In this document: piece after piece, positions 26,853-36,924 of the stretch | Position numbering within the stretch: position 1 is the first letter of the stretch | Layout: each line of letters opens with the position of its first letter | Origin: JAIOSM01 sp964565415 | GTDB lineage: Bacteria; Desulfobacterota; Desulfobacteria; Desulfobacterales; Desulfobacteraceae | Direction: 5' to 3' | Assembly: GCA_964565415.1 (NCBI GenBank) | Contig: CAZMEX010000009.1 | Span: forward strand, 1-64,000 | Length of the DNA: 64,000 nt | Translations under genes and position numbers: made by a program | Notes under the pieces: generated by a model | Told to the model about the DNA's origin: nothing | Databases searched by the model: none | Seen by the model: only the letters and a program-made list of their open reading frames with translations

Positions 26853-27934
26853 ACAATATGACAACAGATGTTTTACAAAGCAGCAATATAGAAAACATTG
26901 ATATAATCAGTGTGCATGAAAAATCAGAAAAAAAGAGAGTAATAACCTATTGTTTTTTTGGTGCTGTTCTTTTTATGATTATGACTGCCAATATCATGAT
27001 TGGGTCCATTAATATTTCGTTCAATGAGGTGTTCTCTATTTTGTTAAGCCATGACACCTCAAGTGTAAACGGATTTATTATATGGAAGATTCGTCTGCCA
27101 AGGGCTATCGCAGCAGCCCTTGGCGGAGGATATCTTGCCATTGCAGGGCTGCTTTTACAGGTATTTTTCCAAAATCCCATTGTGGGACCTTTTATTCTTG
27201 GTATTTCATCAGGTGCCACTCTCATGGTCTCATTTGTCATGCTGACCTCAATTACTTTAGGATTTACCGTGCTGAACCCATTTATGGCAACCCTGGCAGC
27301 TTTTGTGGGAGCCTATGGAGCAATGGTGATTGTCATGGCTGTTGCAACCAGGGTTAAAAACGCTGTAACTTTGCTGATAGTTGGTTTGATGATGGGATAT
27401 CTATGCCACGCTGTAACAAGTGTTCTTGTGGCATTTGCAGAACAGGAAAAGATAAAAGGGTTTGTCCTGTGGCAGCTGGGAAGTTTTTCCGGGTTTAGAT
27501 GGAGTGAAATTGAGATCATGATAATTGCAGGAGGTTTGATCTGCCTGCTGGTTTATGGTCTTTCCAAACCTTTGAATGCCTTTCTTCTGGGGGAAGAGTA
27601 TGCATCTTCCATGGGTGTGAATATAAAGTTTTTTAGACTTTTGATTCTTCTCTCCTCATGTGCCCTTGCAGGCATGATAACTTCTGTGGCAGGTCCTGTG
27701 GCTTTTGTGGGACTTGCTGTGCCCCACATGGTACGCCTTGCTTTTAAAACCTCGGATAATAAAATACTTGTGCCGGGATGCCTTATTATTGGGGCAGTGG
27801 TGACAAGTTTATGTGATTTTATTGCCCGCATGGTTTTCTCTCCTGTGGAACTTCCCATATCTTCCATTACTGCATTTTTTGGAGCCCCCATTGTAATAGC
27901 TCTGCTCCTGAGGCGAAAGGTGGTGTTGTCATGA
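26849..27934 (+). CDS. btuC: Cobalamin-type ABC transporter permease
   Basis: A 361-aa FecCD/BtuC permease with about ten helices. Family blocks are visible: W-K-I-R-L-P-R-A-I-A-A-A-L-G-G (about 75-90), Q-N-P-I-V-G-P-F-I-L-G-I-S-S-G-A (about 108-125), G-E-E-Y-A-S-S-M-G-V and the coupling region F-V-G-L-A-V-P-H-M-V-R. It overlaps the binding-protein and ATPase genes by 4 bp each. The N-terminal about 30 residues are a charged extension before the first helix. It forms the membrane channel for corrinoid import. Confidence 0.9.
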   Translation: MNNMTTDVLQSSNIENIDIISVHEKSEKKRVITYCFFGAVLFMIMTANIMIGSINISFNEVFSILLSHDTSSVNGFIIWKIRLPRAIAAALGGGYLAIAGLLLQVFFQNPIVGPFILGISSGATLMVSFVMLTSITLGFTVLNPFMATLAAFVGAYGAMVIVMAVATRVKNAVTLLIVGLMMGYLCHAVTSVLVAFAEQEKIKGFVLWQLGSFSGFRWSEIEIMIIAGGLICLLVYGLSKPLNAFLLGEEYASSMGVNIKFFRLLILLSSCALAGMITSVAGPVAFVGLAVPHMVRLAFKTSDNKILVPGCLIIGAVVTSLCDFIARMVFSPVELPISSITAFFGAPIVIALLLRRKVVLS

Positions 27935-29148
27935 AAGATAGCCTGGTTTTATCTACCAGAAGAGTTTGTGTTGGATATGGGAAAAAAGAGATACTGCAAA
28001 ATATTGATATTGAATTTTTCAAAGGTGAATTTATCTCTCTTTTAGGTCCCAATGGAGCAGGCAAGACAACACTTTTGAGGACCCTTTCAAGACATCTTCC
28101 TGTCCTTGATGGTACAATTGAAATCAATGGCATGAATTTAAATAGTATTCATTCTGAAAAGCTTGCAAAGATAATGTCTGTTGTATTGACTCAAAAAGTT
28201 GCTCCACCTCTTTTCCAGGTTTATGATTTTGTTGCAATGGGCAGATATCCCCACACCTCATGGACAGGCAAACTTAACAAAAAAGATCACAATGTGGTCA
28301 TGGAATCCTTAAAATCAGTATATGCCGATGATCTGGTATCAAGGGATATTTCAACCCTAAGTGATGGAGAACGCCAAAAAGTATTGATTGCAAGGGCGCT
28401 TGCCCAGGAGCCTGCCATAATTCTCCTGGATGAACCCACCATGCATCTTGATTTAAAACACCGCATGGAGATCATGTCGATCCTCCAGGGGCTTTGCCAC
28501 AAAAAAGGTATCTGCGTTGTGGCATCTCTGCATGATGTTGAAATAGCAGCTAAGATTTCAGATAAAGTTGCCTTGCTCAAGGGCAATACTATTCAGGCAT
28601 TTGGAGCCCCGGAAGATATACTGCAAACAGATACTGTGTCTGATCTTTATGACTTTTCCAATGTCTCATTTAATCGTCTGCTTGGAAATATTGAGATCCA
28701 GAACAAAAAAGCTGATTTGGCAAAAGTGTTTGTAATAGGTGGTATGGGTACAGCATCTGTTCTTTACAGGCTTCTCTGTCGAAAAGGATTTCAGATTGCA
28801 ACCGGAGTTCTTTTTAAAAATGATATTGATTATTTTGTAGCAAAAGCCTTGGGAATACAATGTCTTGTCCAGGAAAACATGGATATTGTTTCAAAAGAGA
28901 GCATTGATAAAGCTGTTGATGTTTTAAAAGGGTGTGATTTTGTCATTGATACAGGCTTTGAAGCAGGAAAACTGAACATGGCAAATCTTGATCTGCTTTT
29001 AACTGCCCTGGAGCATAAAAAGAAGATTTTCTGCATGGGTGAAAAAAGAGATATACTCAATGGACATGGCAATTGTGAGGTTTTGTTTTCCAAAAGTGAA
29101 TTTGAACTTGTCTCAATGATAAGAGTAAAAGAGAGTGCATCAATATGA
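27931..29148 (+). CDS. btuD: Cobalamin-type ABC ATPase fused to an extra C-terminal domain
   Basis: A 405-aa protein. Residues about 5-240 are an ABC ATPase: Walker A GPNGAGKTT, signature L-S-D-G-E-R-Q-K, Walker B IILLDEPT, H-loop H-D-V. BtuD proteins are about 250 aa; the further 150 residues (about 255-405) read like a Rossmann-type domain, with VFVIGGMGTASVLYRLL giving a G-x-G-x-x-S turn and alternating strands and helices after it. Such an extension could sense a nucleotide or corrinoid derivative. Its function is unknown. It overlaps its neighbours by 4 bp. Confidence 0.85.
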   Translation: MKDSLVLSTRRVCVGYGKKEILQNIDIEFFKGEFISLLGPNGAGKTTLLRTLSRHLPVLDGTIEINGMNLNSIHSEKLAKIMSVVLTQKVAPPLFQVYDFVAMGRYPHTSWTGKLNKKDHNVVMESLKSVYADDLVSRDISTLSDGERQKVLIARALAQEPAIILLDEPTMHLDLKHRMEIMSILQGLCHKKGICVVASLHDVEIAAKISDKVALLKGNTIQAFGAPEDILQTDTVSDLYDFSNVSFNRLLGNIEIQNKKADLAKVFVIGGMGTASVLYRLLCRKGFQIATGVLFKNDIDYFVAKALGIQCLVQENMDIVSKESIDKAVDVLKGCDFVIDTGFEAGKLNMANLDLLLTALEHKKKIFCMGEKRDILNGHGNCEVLFSKSEFELVSMIRVKESASI

Positions 29149-30194
29149 CTGCTGCTCCTTCCTACCTTATATTGATGCTGACAGATCGCTGTAATCTTAA
29201 CTGCTCTTACTGCTATCTTGGCAAGCAGAAACACTCAATGGATTCACCCCAGGGCATTGATATGTCTCTTGACACCATTGATCATATCTTTGAGCTTGAA
29301 AATATTGATAAGAATACAAATCATATCCAGATGACAGGTGGAGAGCCGTTTCTAGTACCGCATCTTATAAAATATACTGCCATTAAAGCAAAAAAATATT
29401 GCCCTGAAGCTACCCTTGCTATCCAGACCAATGCAACACTCATGGATGAAGACTCTTTGAATCTTATTCAGGAGTTTGGAATAAATATCGGGATAAGCCT
29501 TGATGGTGAACCTCCTTTGCAGGAAGCCCAAAGAGGTAAAGCTGCTGCAACTTTTCAAGCTCTTCATCTAATGGAGAAAAAACAGATACCATTTAACATA
29601 ACCACTGTGGTTACTTCAAAAAATATTGATAAACTCTCCAGGCTTGTTTTGATGCTGGGAGCTTTTTCCATGGCAAGGGGAATAGGTCTTGATCCTCTTG
29701 TTATAAAAGGCAGTGCAATAAATAGTTCCATCTGTGGAGCAGAACAATCCAGAATAGAAAAAAGCATAGGTAAAATGACTGCTGCCCTTGACATGATAAA
29801 TAATAACCGCAGAACCCCTCTTCTCATACGAGAGATGGAGAGGATAAAAAATAGATACAATGCATCATCTGCAACTGCCTTTTGCCATGCTGCCATTGGG
29901 AAAAGTCTTGCTGTGACACCTCAAGGGGAGCTGTTTCCATGCAGCCAGACAGCATGGGATTATGATTTTTTTCTAGGGACTATGGATACTATAGACACCA
30001 TAAATTTTTCTTCACAACTTGAATCATGCAGATTGGAAAATGCCCTGCAATGTAAAAATTGCAGCGTAGATTTGCATTGCCCGGGAGACTGCCCAAGCCG
30101 CCTTTACTATAATACGAATGGCTCCAGAGAGTTTGCCTGTACTCTTTATCAGTCCCTTATGTCATCAATAAATTCTGAAATGGAAACTATCTAA
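29145..30194 (+). CDS. Radical SAM/SPASM enzyme in the B12 operon
   Basis: A 349-aa protein with CNLNCSYCYLG (C-x3-C-x2-C, residues about 16-26) and G-G-E-P (about 65-68). A C-terminal SPASM region has C-H-A, G-E-L-F-P-C-S, C-K-N-C and H-C-P-G-D-C-P-S-R, enough cysteines for two auxiliary clusters, like anaerobic sulfatase maturases and RiPP-modifying enzymes. No sulfatase or precursor peptide is encoded nearby. It overlaps btuD and cobN, so it belongs to the B12-regulated operon. It may modify a transport or chelatase protein, or act on a tetrapyrrole; neither is shown. Confidence 0.85.
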   Translation: MTAAPSYLILMLTDRCNLNCSYCYLGKQKHSMDSPQGIDMSLDTIDHIFELENIDKNTNHIQMTGGEPFLVPHLIKYTAIKAKKYCPEATLAIQTNATLMDEDSLNLIQEFGINIGISLDGEPPLQEAQRGKAAATFQALHLMEKKQIPFNITTVVTSKNIDKLSRLVLMLGAFSMARGIGLDPLVIKGSAINSSICGAEQSRIEKSIGKMTAALDMINNNRRTPLLIREMERIKNRYNASSATAFCHAAIGKSLAVTPQGELFPCSQTAWDYDFFLGTMDTIDTINFSSQLESCRLENALQCKNCSVDLHCPGDCPSRLYYNTNGSREFACTLYQSLMSSINSEMETI

Positions 30195-33100
30195 TGGAAA
30201 CTGTTTACAAGGAGCAACAATATATGGAATCCTTTACACTCTCATATTATTCAGCAACATCAACTGAAATTCCCTCGTTAAGTCAGGGTGTTGAGCAGTT
30301 TAGTAATGATCTTTCAGGTTCGGTCAGGGTACATGCCAAAACCCAGGTGCAGCTATTTGACAAAAGCAGAATAGATTCCTTTGTTAAACAATCATTAAAA
30401 GCAGATATCATAATTATTACTCTCCATGGGGGCAAAGAGTCATGCCCAGCCTTAGACCCCCTGATTGAAGCCCTGAAAAATCCTAGAAATATCTGGTTTC
30501 ATATCCAGCCCTCAGTCAGTGACGAAGATGCCATGGAGTTCGCAAGAGAGCACTCAACAGGTTTTGGTACACCTGCCTGGGATAGAATTAATGCCTATTT
30601 AAAAAATGGTGGGCCCATTAATTTTAAAAATCTGTTTTTCTTTGTCCATGAACTTTTAACTGAAGTGAAATCCAGAAAGCCTGAAGAGCTGGACATGAAA
30701 TCATTGGAATCTTTTAAGGCAATCCTGCCTGTCCCCCTTCCCCATGACGGTATTTATCACCCTGATTTCCCGGATATTCCAAAATTTGAAGATTATTACA
30801 AAGAGAAGATAAAGCAGGATAGAATAACAATTGGCATCTGGTTCTATCAAACCTATTGGGTCAATAATAATTTTCATTTTATCAATGCTCTTATCAGAAC
30901 TGCTGAAAAAATGAATGTTAATGTCATACCTGTTTTTCACATGAGATGGAAAGATAAAGTGCTGGGAAACGACGGGGCTGATAAAGTAGCAGAAAAATAT
31001 TTCATGAAAGATGGTGAACCCATAATAGATGTGCTTGTCAACCCCATGATGTTCTCTTTAACCCTTGCCCACCCAAGTTATAAGGATATTTACCCTGATT
31101 TGAATGTTCCTGTTATCCAGGCAATGATGACAATGCAGCCCCATGAAAGCTGGAAAGAGAGTATCCAGGGACTGACCACCATGGAGGTCTCCTTTGCAGC
31201 TGCCCAGCCGGAGTTCGACGGCTCTTTAATTACTGTACCCATTGCATCAAGACAGATGGATGAGACCGACCCCCTGACCGGTGCACTCATAGCACGGTAC
31301 ATGCCCATAAATGACAGGGTAGAGCTTGCAATAAATATTGCCATAAACTGGGCAAAGCTTTCAAAAAAAAAGAACAAGGATAAAAAAGTTGCCATTATAT
31401 TCCATCACTATCCTCCACGCAATGACAGAATAGGTTGTGCAGCAGGTCTTGACAGTTTTGAGAGTGTAAAAGAGATAGTGGATGAGTTGAAAAAATCAGG
31501 ATACACCCTGGAAAAAACCTATAAAAATGGAGATGAGATTTCCCACAAGATAATTTCCAGAATGACCTGTGATCAGCGCTGGCTTTTACCGGAGCAGATG
31601 TATGAAAAGTGTGTTGCAACTGCAAAATCCAGCGATTATATGCCATGGCATGAAGAACTTCCCCCTGCTATCAAAGAAAAGCAGGCAGAAGACTGGGGGC
31701 AGATGCCCGGAGATTTGTTTGTTTACAATGATGAGATGATGTTTGCAGGTTTTAAAAATGGAAACATTTTTATCTCTGTTCAGCCTCCCCGGGGATATTA
31801 TGAAAATATTGATAAGATTTACCATGATATGTATCTTTCTCCTCCCCACCATTATCTTGCACAATATCGATATATCAAATATGTTTTTAAAGCTGATGCT
31901 GTTATACATGTTGGAAAACACGGCTCATTGGAGTGGCTCCCCGGAAAAGCTCTGGGCTTGTCTGAAGAGTGCTATCCTGCCCTTTCCATCATGGATCTGC
32001 CCAATATTTATCCTTACATTATAAATGATCCCGGCGAAGGCACCCAGGCAAAACGCAGAAGTTATGCCTGTATTATTGACCATTTGACCCCTGCCTTTAC
32101 CAATGCTGACCTCTATGAAGATTTATCCAAAGTTGAAAATCATATCAAAGAGTATTTAGATGCAAAAAGAGAAGACCCGGGCAAGCTTTCTGTATTAAAA
32201 CCCATGATATGGGAGGGGGTAATTGAGGCTGATCTTGATAAAGATCTTGAAATTACAAAAGAGCAAGCCTTTGATGATTTTGATACTTTTCTGGAAAACC
32301 TCCATGCATATCTCAGTGATCTGGGCGACACCATGATAAACGATGGTCTGCACACTTTTGGGATTGTACCTCCTCCTGACAGGCTTAAAGAGTTCCTTGT
32401 TCAACTCACCCGGGTTGCCAATGGAAATATCCCATCCCTCAGGGAATCCATTGTAAAGCAGATGGGGTTTGACTATGATCATCTCCTGGAAAATAGAGGT
32501 AAAGTTGTAGATACAATCAATAACTTTACCGGGGCAGAGATTATCAAGCAGGCACATGGGCTTGGATTAAAGCTTGTGGATCGCATTGCAGATATCAATG
32601 AAGATATTCCGGAACTTTCGCTCATAAAAATTCAGGAAATCATTCTTCAGGTTATTCCAAATGCTGATAGACCTGACGGCACAAGGGTTGATATCGGAGA
32701 TACCTGTTTTTATATTGCAAATTCAATCATTCCAAATATTAAAAAGACCCCGGAAGAGATCAAATCAACACTTACTGCATTAAATGGCGGGTTTGTTCTG
32801 CCGGGTCCCTCTGGTGCTCCAACCAGGGGCGAGGCTGATATTTTGCCCACGGGCAGGAATTTTTATTCAGTTGACCCAAACAAAATACCCAGCCCTGCTG
32901 CATGGAAAGTTGGTAAAGCTTTGGGGGACGCACTTCTTGAAAGATATATGCAGGAGACTAAAAAATATCCTGAGAGCGTTGGTATCATAGTTTTTGGAAC
33001 TTCTACCATGCGGTCAAAAGGTGATGATATTGCCGAGGTTTTTTATCTTCTTGGAGTAAAACCTGTCTGGCATAAAACAAATGGTATGGTGCTGGGGCTT

Positions 33101-34060
33101 GAGATCATACCTTTAAAAGAGCTTGGGAGGCCAAGAATAGATGTAATGCCTAGGATTTCAGGGTTTTTCCGGGATTCATTCCCTCTTCTGGTGGAGAGAA
33201 TTGATGAAGCTGTAAGAATGGTTGCAGCCCTGGATGAACCCCTGGAATCCAACCTTATTCGAAGACATGTCTTAAGGGACATGGAGGATTATGAAGCAGA
33301 TGGTCAAACAAAAGATCAGGCATTTCGCGAGGCAACTTTCCGAGTATTTGGATGTCCGCCCGGAACCTATGGTGCCGGCGTAAAAGAGCTTGTTGAGTCC
33401 AAAAACTGGAAGACCCAGGAAGATCTGGGCAATAACTATATCAGGTATACAAGCCATGCCTATGGTGAAGGAAGCTACGGTATTCAAAAACCTGCTGTTT
33501 TCAGAACTCTTCTGGCGCGGATGGATGTAACTGTTAAAAATGAAGACTCAAGGGAGTATGACATGATGTCATGCACTGATTATTATAACTACTATGGAGG
33601 GCTTATTGTAGCTGGAAAGAGTGTCACAGGCAAGCTTCCTTTCTCATACATGGGTGACAGTGCTGATCCTGAACGTGTCAAAATCAGAAGCACCAATGAA
33701 GAGGCAAAACATGTATTAAGGTCCAGACTTGTCAATCCAAAATGGCTTAAAGGCATGATGCGTCACGGTTATAAAGGTGCAGGCGACATATCCCATATGA
33801 TGGATGTAGCCCTGGGCTGGGATGCAACTGCCGAGGTTATTGATGACTGGATGTATGAAAGCCTTGCCAGGGCCTATGTGCTGGATGAAAAAATGAAAAA
33901 GTGGATGAATGAGGTAAACCCCTATGCCCGGCAGAATATTTTGGATAAATTACTGGAAGCAATATCCCGGGGCATGTGGAAAGCAGACCCTGACATGGAA
34001 GAACAACTTAAAGAAGAATATCTTGAAATTGAAGGAGAGATAGAGGGAATCACAGAATGA
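30194..34060 (+). CDS. cobN: CobN-type cobaltochelatase large subunit
   Basis: A 1288-aa protein of normal CobN length. It has the family blocks G-I-W-F-Y-Q-T-Y-W near 218, the central FKADAVIHVGKHGSLEWLPGK (about 570-590), PHHYLAQYRYIKY, LPTGRNFYSVDPNKIP (about 890-905) and the C-terminal D-Y-Y-N-Y-Y-G-G. CobN binds the tetrapyrrole and with ATPase subunits inserts cobalt in the aerobic B12 pathway; the same family includes BchH/ChlH and HmuS-type proteins of TonB-linked heme operons. No signal peptide, so cytosolic. The ChlD/ChlI-like genes downstream are its likely AAA partners. Start ATG overlaps the previous stop. CbiK in the same operon makes a simple insertion role redundant. Confidence 0.93.
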   Translation: METVYKEQQYMESFTLSYYSATSTEIPSLSQGVEQFSNDLSGSVRVHAKTQVQLFDKSRIDSFVKQSLKADIIIITLHGGKESCPALDPLIEALKNPRNIWFHIQPSVSDEDAMEFAREHSTGFGTPAWDRINAYLKNGGPINFKNLFFFVHELLTEVKSRKPEELDMKSLESFKAILPVPLPHDGIYHPDFPDIPKFEDYYKEKIKQDRITIGIWFYQTYWVNNNFHFINALIRTAEKMNVNVIPVFHMRWKDKVLGNDGADKVAEKYFMKDGEPIIDVLVNPMMFSLTLAHPSYKDIYPDLNVPVIQAMMTMQPHESWKESIQGLTTMEVSFAAAQPEFDGSLITVPIASRQMDETDPLTGALIARYMPINDRVELAINIAINWAKLSKKKNKDKKVAIIFHHYPPRNDRIGCAAGLDSFESVKEIVDELKKSGYTLEKTYKNGDEISHKIISRMTCDQRWLLPEQMYEKCVATAKSSDYMPWHEELPPAIKEKQAEDWGQMPGDLFVYNDEMMFAGFKNGNIFISVQPPRGYYENIDKIYHDMYLSPPHHYLAQYRYIKYVFKADAVIHVGKHGSLEWLPGKALGLSEECYPALSIMDLPNIYPYIINDPGEGTQAKRRSYACIIDHLTPAFTNADLYEDLSKVENHIKEYLDAKREDPGKLSVLKPMIWEGVIEADLDKDLEITKEQAFDDFDTFLENLHAYLSDLGDTMINDGLHTFGIVPPPDRLKEFLVQLTRVANGNIPSLRESIVKQMGFDYDHLLENRGKVVDTINNFTGAEIIKQAHGLGLKLVDRIADINEDIPELSLIKIQEIILQVIPNADRPDGTRVDIGDTCFYIANSIIPNIKKTPEEIKSTLTALNGGFVLPGPSGAPTRGEADILPTGRNFYSVDPNKIPSPAAWKVGKALGDALLERYMQETKKYPESVGIIVFGTSTMRSKGDDIAEVFYLLGVKPVWHKTNGMVLGLEIIPLKELGRPRIDVMPRISGFFRDSFPLLVERIDEAVRMVAALDEPLESNLIRRHVLRDMEDYEADGQTKDQAFREATFRVFGCPPGTYGAGVKELVESKNWKTQEDLGNNYIRYTSHAYGEGSYGIQKPAVFRTLLARMDVTVKNEDSREYDMMSCTDYYNYYGGLIVAGKSVTGKLPFSYMGDSADPERVKIRSTNEEAKHVLRSRLVNPKWLKGMMRHGYKGAGDISHMMDVALGWDATAEVIDDWMYESLARAYVLDEKMKKWMNEVNPYARQNILDKLLEAISRGMWKADPDMEEQLKEEYLEIEGEIEGITE

Positions 34061-34863
34061 TTAAATTAATATTAAAGCCACGTATAAGTATTCCATGGAT
34101 GACCCTTGTTTTAATATCTATTTTTGCTGTCTCAGGCTTTGCCAATACAGCAAAAAAAGCAGAGCAGAAAGTAGGCAAATCCATTGACACAAGGCAGGAG
34201 ACACAAAAAGCAACCCAGGAGTGGGATGGTAAAAAAGCTGAGCTTCAAGCACTTTATGATCAATTGCTAGGGAAAAATGAGGCTCTCAATGCAGCCCATG
34301 AAGAGTTGTCTGAACAAAAGATAAAGCATGCAGATTTAAACCAGACACTTATACAACAAAAAAAAGAGAATCAACAAATAGAAAAAGAGATGATGCCTTT
34401 TTTAAGATCAGTTTATAAAAATCTTGAACACCTTGTCCAGAGCAGCGCACCATTTTTATTACAAGAGCGGACAAAAAGATTACAAAAGCTTGAGAATGTA
34501 ATGCAGGACATTGATATCTCCATTGCAGAGAAATATAGAAAAGTGATGGAAGCTCTTGCAGTTGAAGCTGAATACGGCAATACCATTGAGGTGTATCAGG
34601 AAAAAATAAATCTTGAAAACTCAGAAGTGCTGGGCAATATTTTCAGGCTGGGCCGAATATCTCTTTTTTTTCTCTCCCTTGATAAAAAATCATCTGCTGT
34701 TTTTAACGTTGCCCAGGAGAGATGGGTTACCTTGGATAATGATTATATATCAGCCATTGATAAATGCCTGCAGATGGTTGCCAAGCACAGACCTGTTGAG
34801 TTGATCGCCTTGCCTTTAGGGCAGCTTGACCAGGCTCAATCTCTAAAGAGAGGTGTGCAATGA
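34057..34863 (+). CDS. DUF3450 periplasmic coiled-coil protein
   Basis: A 268-aa protein with a signal peptide (hydrophobic about 12-30, then F-A-N) and a long coiled coil (about 45-125), followed by the DUF3450 block EMMPFLRSVYKNLEHLV and GRISLFFLSLD. DUF3450 proteins are regularly encoded beside ExbB-ExbD-TonB genes in Proteobacteria and are thought to belong to the outer-membrane energising complex. It overlaps cobN by 4 bp and the ExbB-type gene by 4 bp. Confidence 0.85.
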   Translation: MIKLILKPRISIPWMTLVLISIFAVSGFANTAKKAEQKVGKSIDTRQETQKATQEWDGKKAELQALYDQLLGKNEALNAAHEELSEQKIKHADLNQTLIQQKKENQQIEKEMMPFLRSVYKNLEHLVQSSAPFLLQERTKRLQKLENVMQDIDISIAEKYRKVMEALAVEAEYGNTIEVYQEKINLENSEVLGNIFRLGRISLFFLSLDKKSSAVFNVAQERWVTLDNDYISAIDKCLQMVAKHRPVELIALPLGQLDQAQSLKRGVQ

Positions 34864-36323
34864 AAAATCTATATGCGATATTGTTTTTCCTCTGGCTTCT
34901 TGCATCCTTTTCTGTCCATGCCCAGGATTTACGCAAAGACAACCTGACCATGGAAAAAAAGCAAGAGATTATTGAGAAGAAGGCAGCCTTTGAATTAAGG
35001 CAGGCAAAGATTGAAAAAGAGAAAAAGATCCAGCAGATTAAGAGCGATAAATCAAAATTAAACAGAGCCATTGCCAGTTTAAAGCAAAAAAATAATTTCC
35101 TTGAGGCTAAAAACAGCAATCTTCGCCTGGATATTGAAAATCTGATGGATATTCAGGAGGAACTTAAAAAAGAGCTGTCACAATCTGAAGCAGTGCACAA
35201 TGAGTTATCAGGCTTTATCAGGAGCAGTGCCAAAGATATAAAAACTCTATTGGAGCAAAGCCTTCAAAGTGCTTTTGTGAGGGATCGCTATCTTTTTTTA
35301 CTTCCCATGATAAATCAGGAAAAATTTCCCTCCATGGATGATATCAGGAAAATATCTGATACTCTTTTTAAAGAGATTCAGCTCTCAGGTGAAGTCAAGA
35401 TTACAGAGTCTGTGATTGTGGATAGAAAAGGCAGAGAGCAGACTGCCAAAGTTTTGATATTGGGTAATTTTACCGGTATCTATATGCTGGAAAAAGCAGC
35501 CAACAAGTTTGATGAGACAGGTTTTCTCCTCTATTCTGACCAGAGCCAGAGGCTGTTTGCCCTTTCAAAACTGCCATCCCCTGCCGTGGCAAATCAAATT
35601 GCAGCATATCTTAAAGGTGCAAGCCCTGCTGTTCCAATGGATATCTCCAAAGGCGGAGCACTCCGTCAATTTACCCATGAATTGAGTCTGGTTGATCAAG
35701 TGCCCAAGGGGGGACTCCTTGTATGGCCTATACTTGCTATTTTACTCCTTGCATTTCTGATTCTTCTGGAGCGGGTTTTCTTTTTCTCTTTAAAGACCAT
35801 CAAGACAGAAGCTTTTATGATTAAAGTGAGAGAGTTGGTGGCTAGAGAACAGTGGGACAAATGTGAGCGCCTGTTGTTATCCCGGAGAACAAGATTGATT
35901 CCAAAAATTCTGCTTACAGCACTCCCCTTTAGAAAGCACAGCCGTGAAGATATGGAAAATGCTCTTCAGGAAGCTATACTTGGAGAAATTCCAAAGATCG
36001 AACGGTTCTTGTCAACTCTGGGCATGTTGGCAGCAATTGCACCACTTATGGGGCTTCTTGGCACAGTCACAGGTATGATTAACACCTTTCATGTTATTAC
36101 CTATTTTGGAACAAGTGATCCAAGAATGATGTCCGGCGGTATTTCTGAAGCTTTGGTAACCACCATGCTTGGACTTATTGTGGCAATCCCTATTATGTTG
36201 TTTCATACTCTTTTGAGCCGCCGGGTGGAAACCCAGATAGGCTGGATGGAAGAGAAGGCTGTGGCATTCGTAAATATGATATTTAAAGTACGAGTGGAGA
36301 AGAAAAAGAGAATAGATGGTTGA
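34860..36323 (+). CDS. ExbB/TolQ-type proton channel with periplasmic coiled-coil domain
   Basis: A 487-aa protein. A signal peptide (1-21) and coiled coil (about 25-105) precede a periplasmic part; a helix near 288-306 leads to the MotA/TolQ/ExbB domain with I-A-P-L-M-G-L-L-G-T-V-T-G-M-I and the G-G-I-S-E-A-L-V-T-T block (about 395-440). This is the large TonB-system ExbB2 form that always sits beside DUF3450. It would use proton flow to power outer-membrane import. It overlaps both neighbours. Confidence 0.88.
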   Translation: MKNLYAILFFLWLLASFSVHAQDLRKDNLTMEKKQEIIEKKAAFELRQAKIEKEKKIQQIKSDKSKLNRAIASLKQKNNFLEAKNSNLRLDIENLMDIQEELKKELSQSEAVHNELSGFIRSSAKDIKTLLEQSLQSAFVRDRYLFLLPMINQEKFPSMDDIRKISDTLFKEIQLSGEVKITESVIVDRKGREQTAKVLILGNFTGIYMLEKAANKFDETGFLLYSDQSQRLFALSKLPSPAVANQIAAYLKGASPAVPMDISKGGALRQFTHELSLVDQVPKGGLLVWPILAILLLAFLILLERVFFFSLKTIKTEAFMIKVRELVAREQWDKCERLLLSRRTRLIPKILLTALPFRKHSREDMENALQEAILGEIPKIERFLSTLGMLAAIAPLMGLLGTVTGMINTFHVITYFGTSDPRMMSGGISEALVTTMLGLIVAIPIMLFHTLLSRRVETQIGWMEEKAVAFVNMIFKVRVEKKKRIDG

Positions 36324-36912
36324 TTTTTATTATCATATTGCAAATTATATTGAGTCTGGTGGCGTTGTCATGCTGCCTATCTTATTAGTCTCTTTTTCCA
36401 TGTGGGTGTTGATTTTCAACAGAGTATGGTTCATGCACACCCTTTATGAAAAAAATATGTCCAGAAGAGAGGCAGGACTTTTGATAAAAGCCAACAGATT
36501 ACCTGCATCTGAATATCATGGTATAAATTCTCTTCTTGTTCGTGATTTTTTAGCCCACAGAAGCATTGATTCAAAACTTGATGACTATATTCTGGATGAA
36601 AGCGTGCTAAGAGTCATAACAAATTTAGACAAATATATTTCAATAATCACAATGCTTTCGGCTGTGGCACCGCTTTTAGGACTTTTGGGCACTGTGGTGG
36701 GTATGATGCATACATTTGATGTGATCATGGTGTTTGGAACCGGCAATGCAAGGGCAATGGCAGGCGGTATCTCTGTTGCCCTGATTACCACCCAGACAGG
36801 TCTTATGGTATCTATCCCAGGGCTTTATATGAGTGGATGGCTCAGGCGCAGGGCACAAAATTTAAAAAACCGGGCAGCAGGAACCGGTATTTATTTGAAA
36901 CGATTTATTTAA
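36316..36912 (+). CDS. exbB: Biopolymer transport protein ExbB
   Basis: A 198-aa ExbB/TolQ proton channel subunit. A helix near residues 15-35, then APLLGLLGTVVGMMHTF and the G-G-I-S-V-A-L-I-T-T-Q-T-G helix (about 115-175). It is the compact version that follows ExbB2 in DUF3450-type TonB operons; both probably join one complex with ExbD. The start overlaps the preceding gene by 8 bp. Confidence 0.9.
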   Translation: MVDFYYHIANYIESGGVVMLPILLVSFSMWVLIFNRVWFMHTLYEKNMSRREAGLLIKANRLPASEYHGINSLLVRDFLAHRSIDSKLDDYILDESVLRVITNLDKYISIITMLSAVAPLLGLLGTVVGMMHTFDVIMVFGTGNARAMAGGISVALITTQTGLMVSIPGLYMSGWLRRRAQNLKNRAAGTGIYLKRFI

Positions 36913-36924
36913 AAGAGGTCAACA

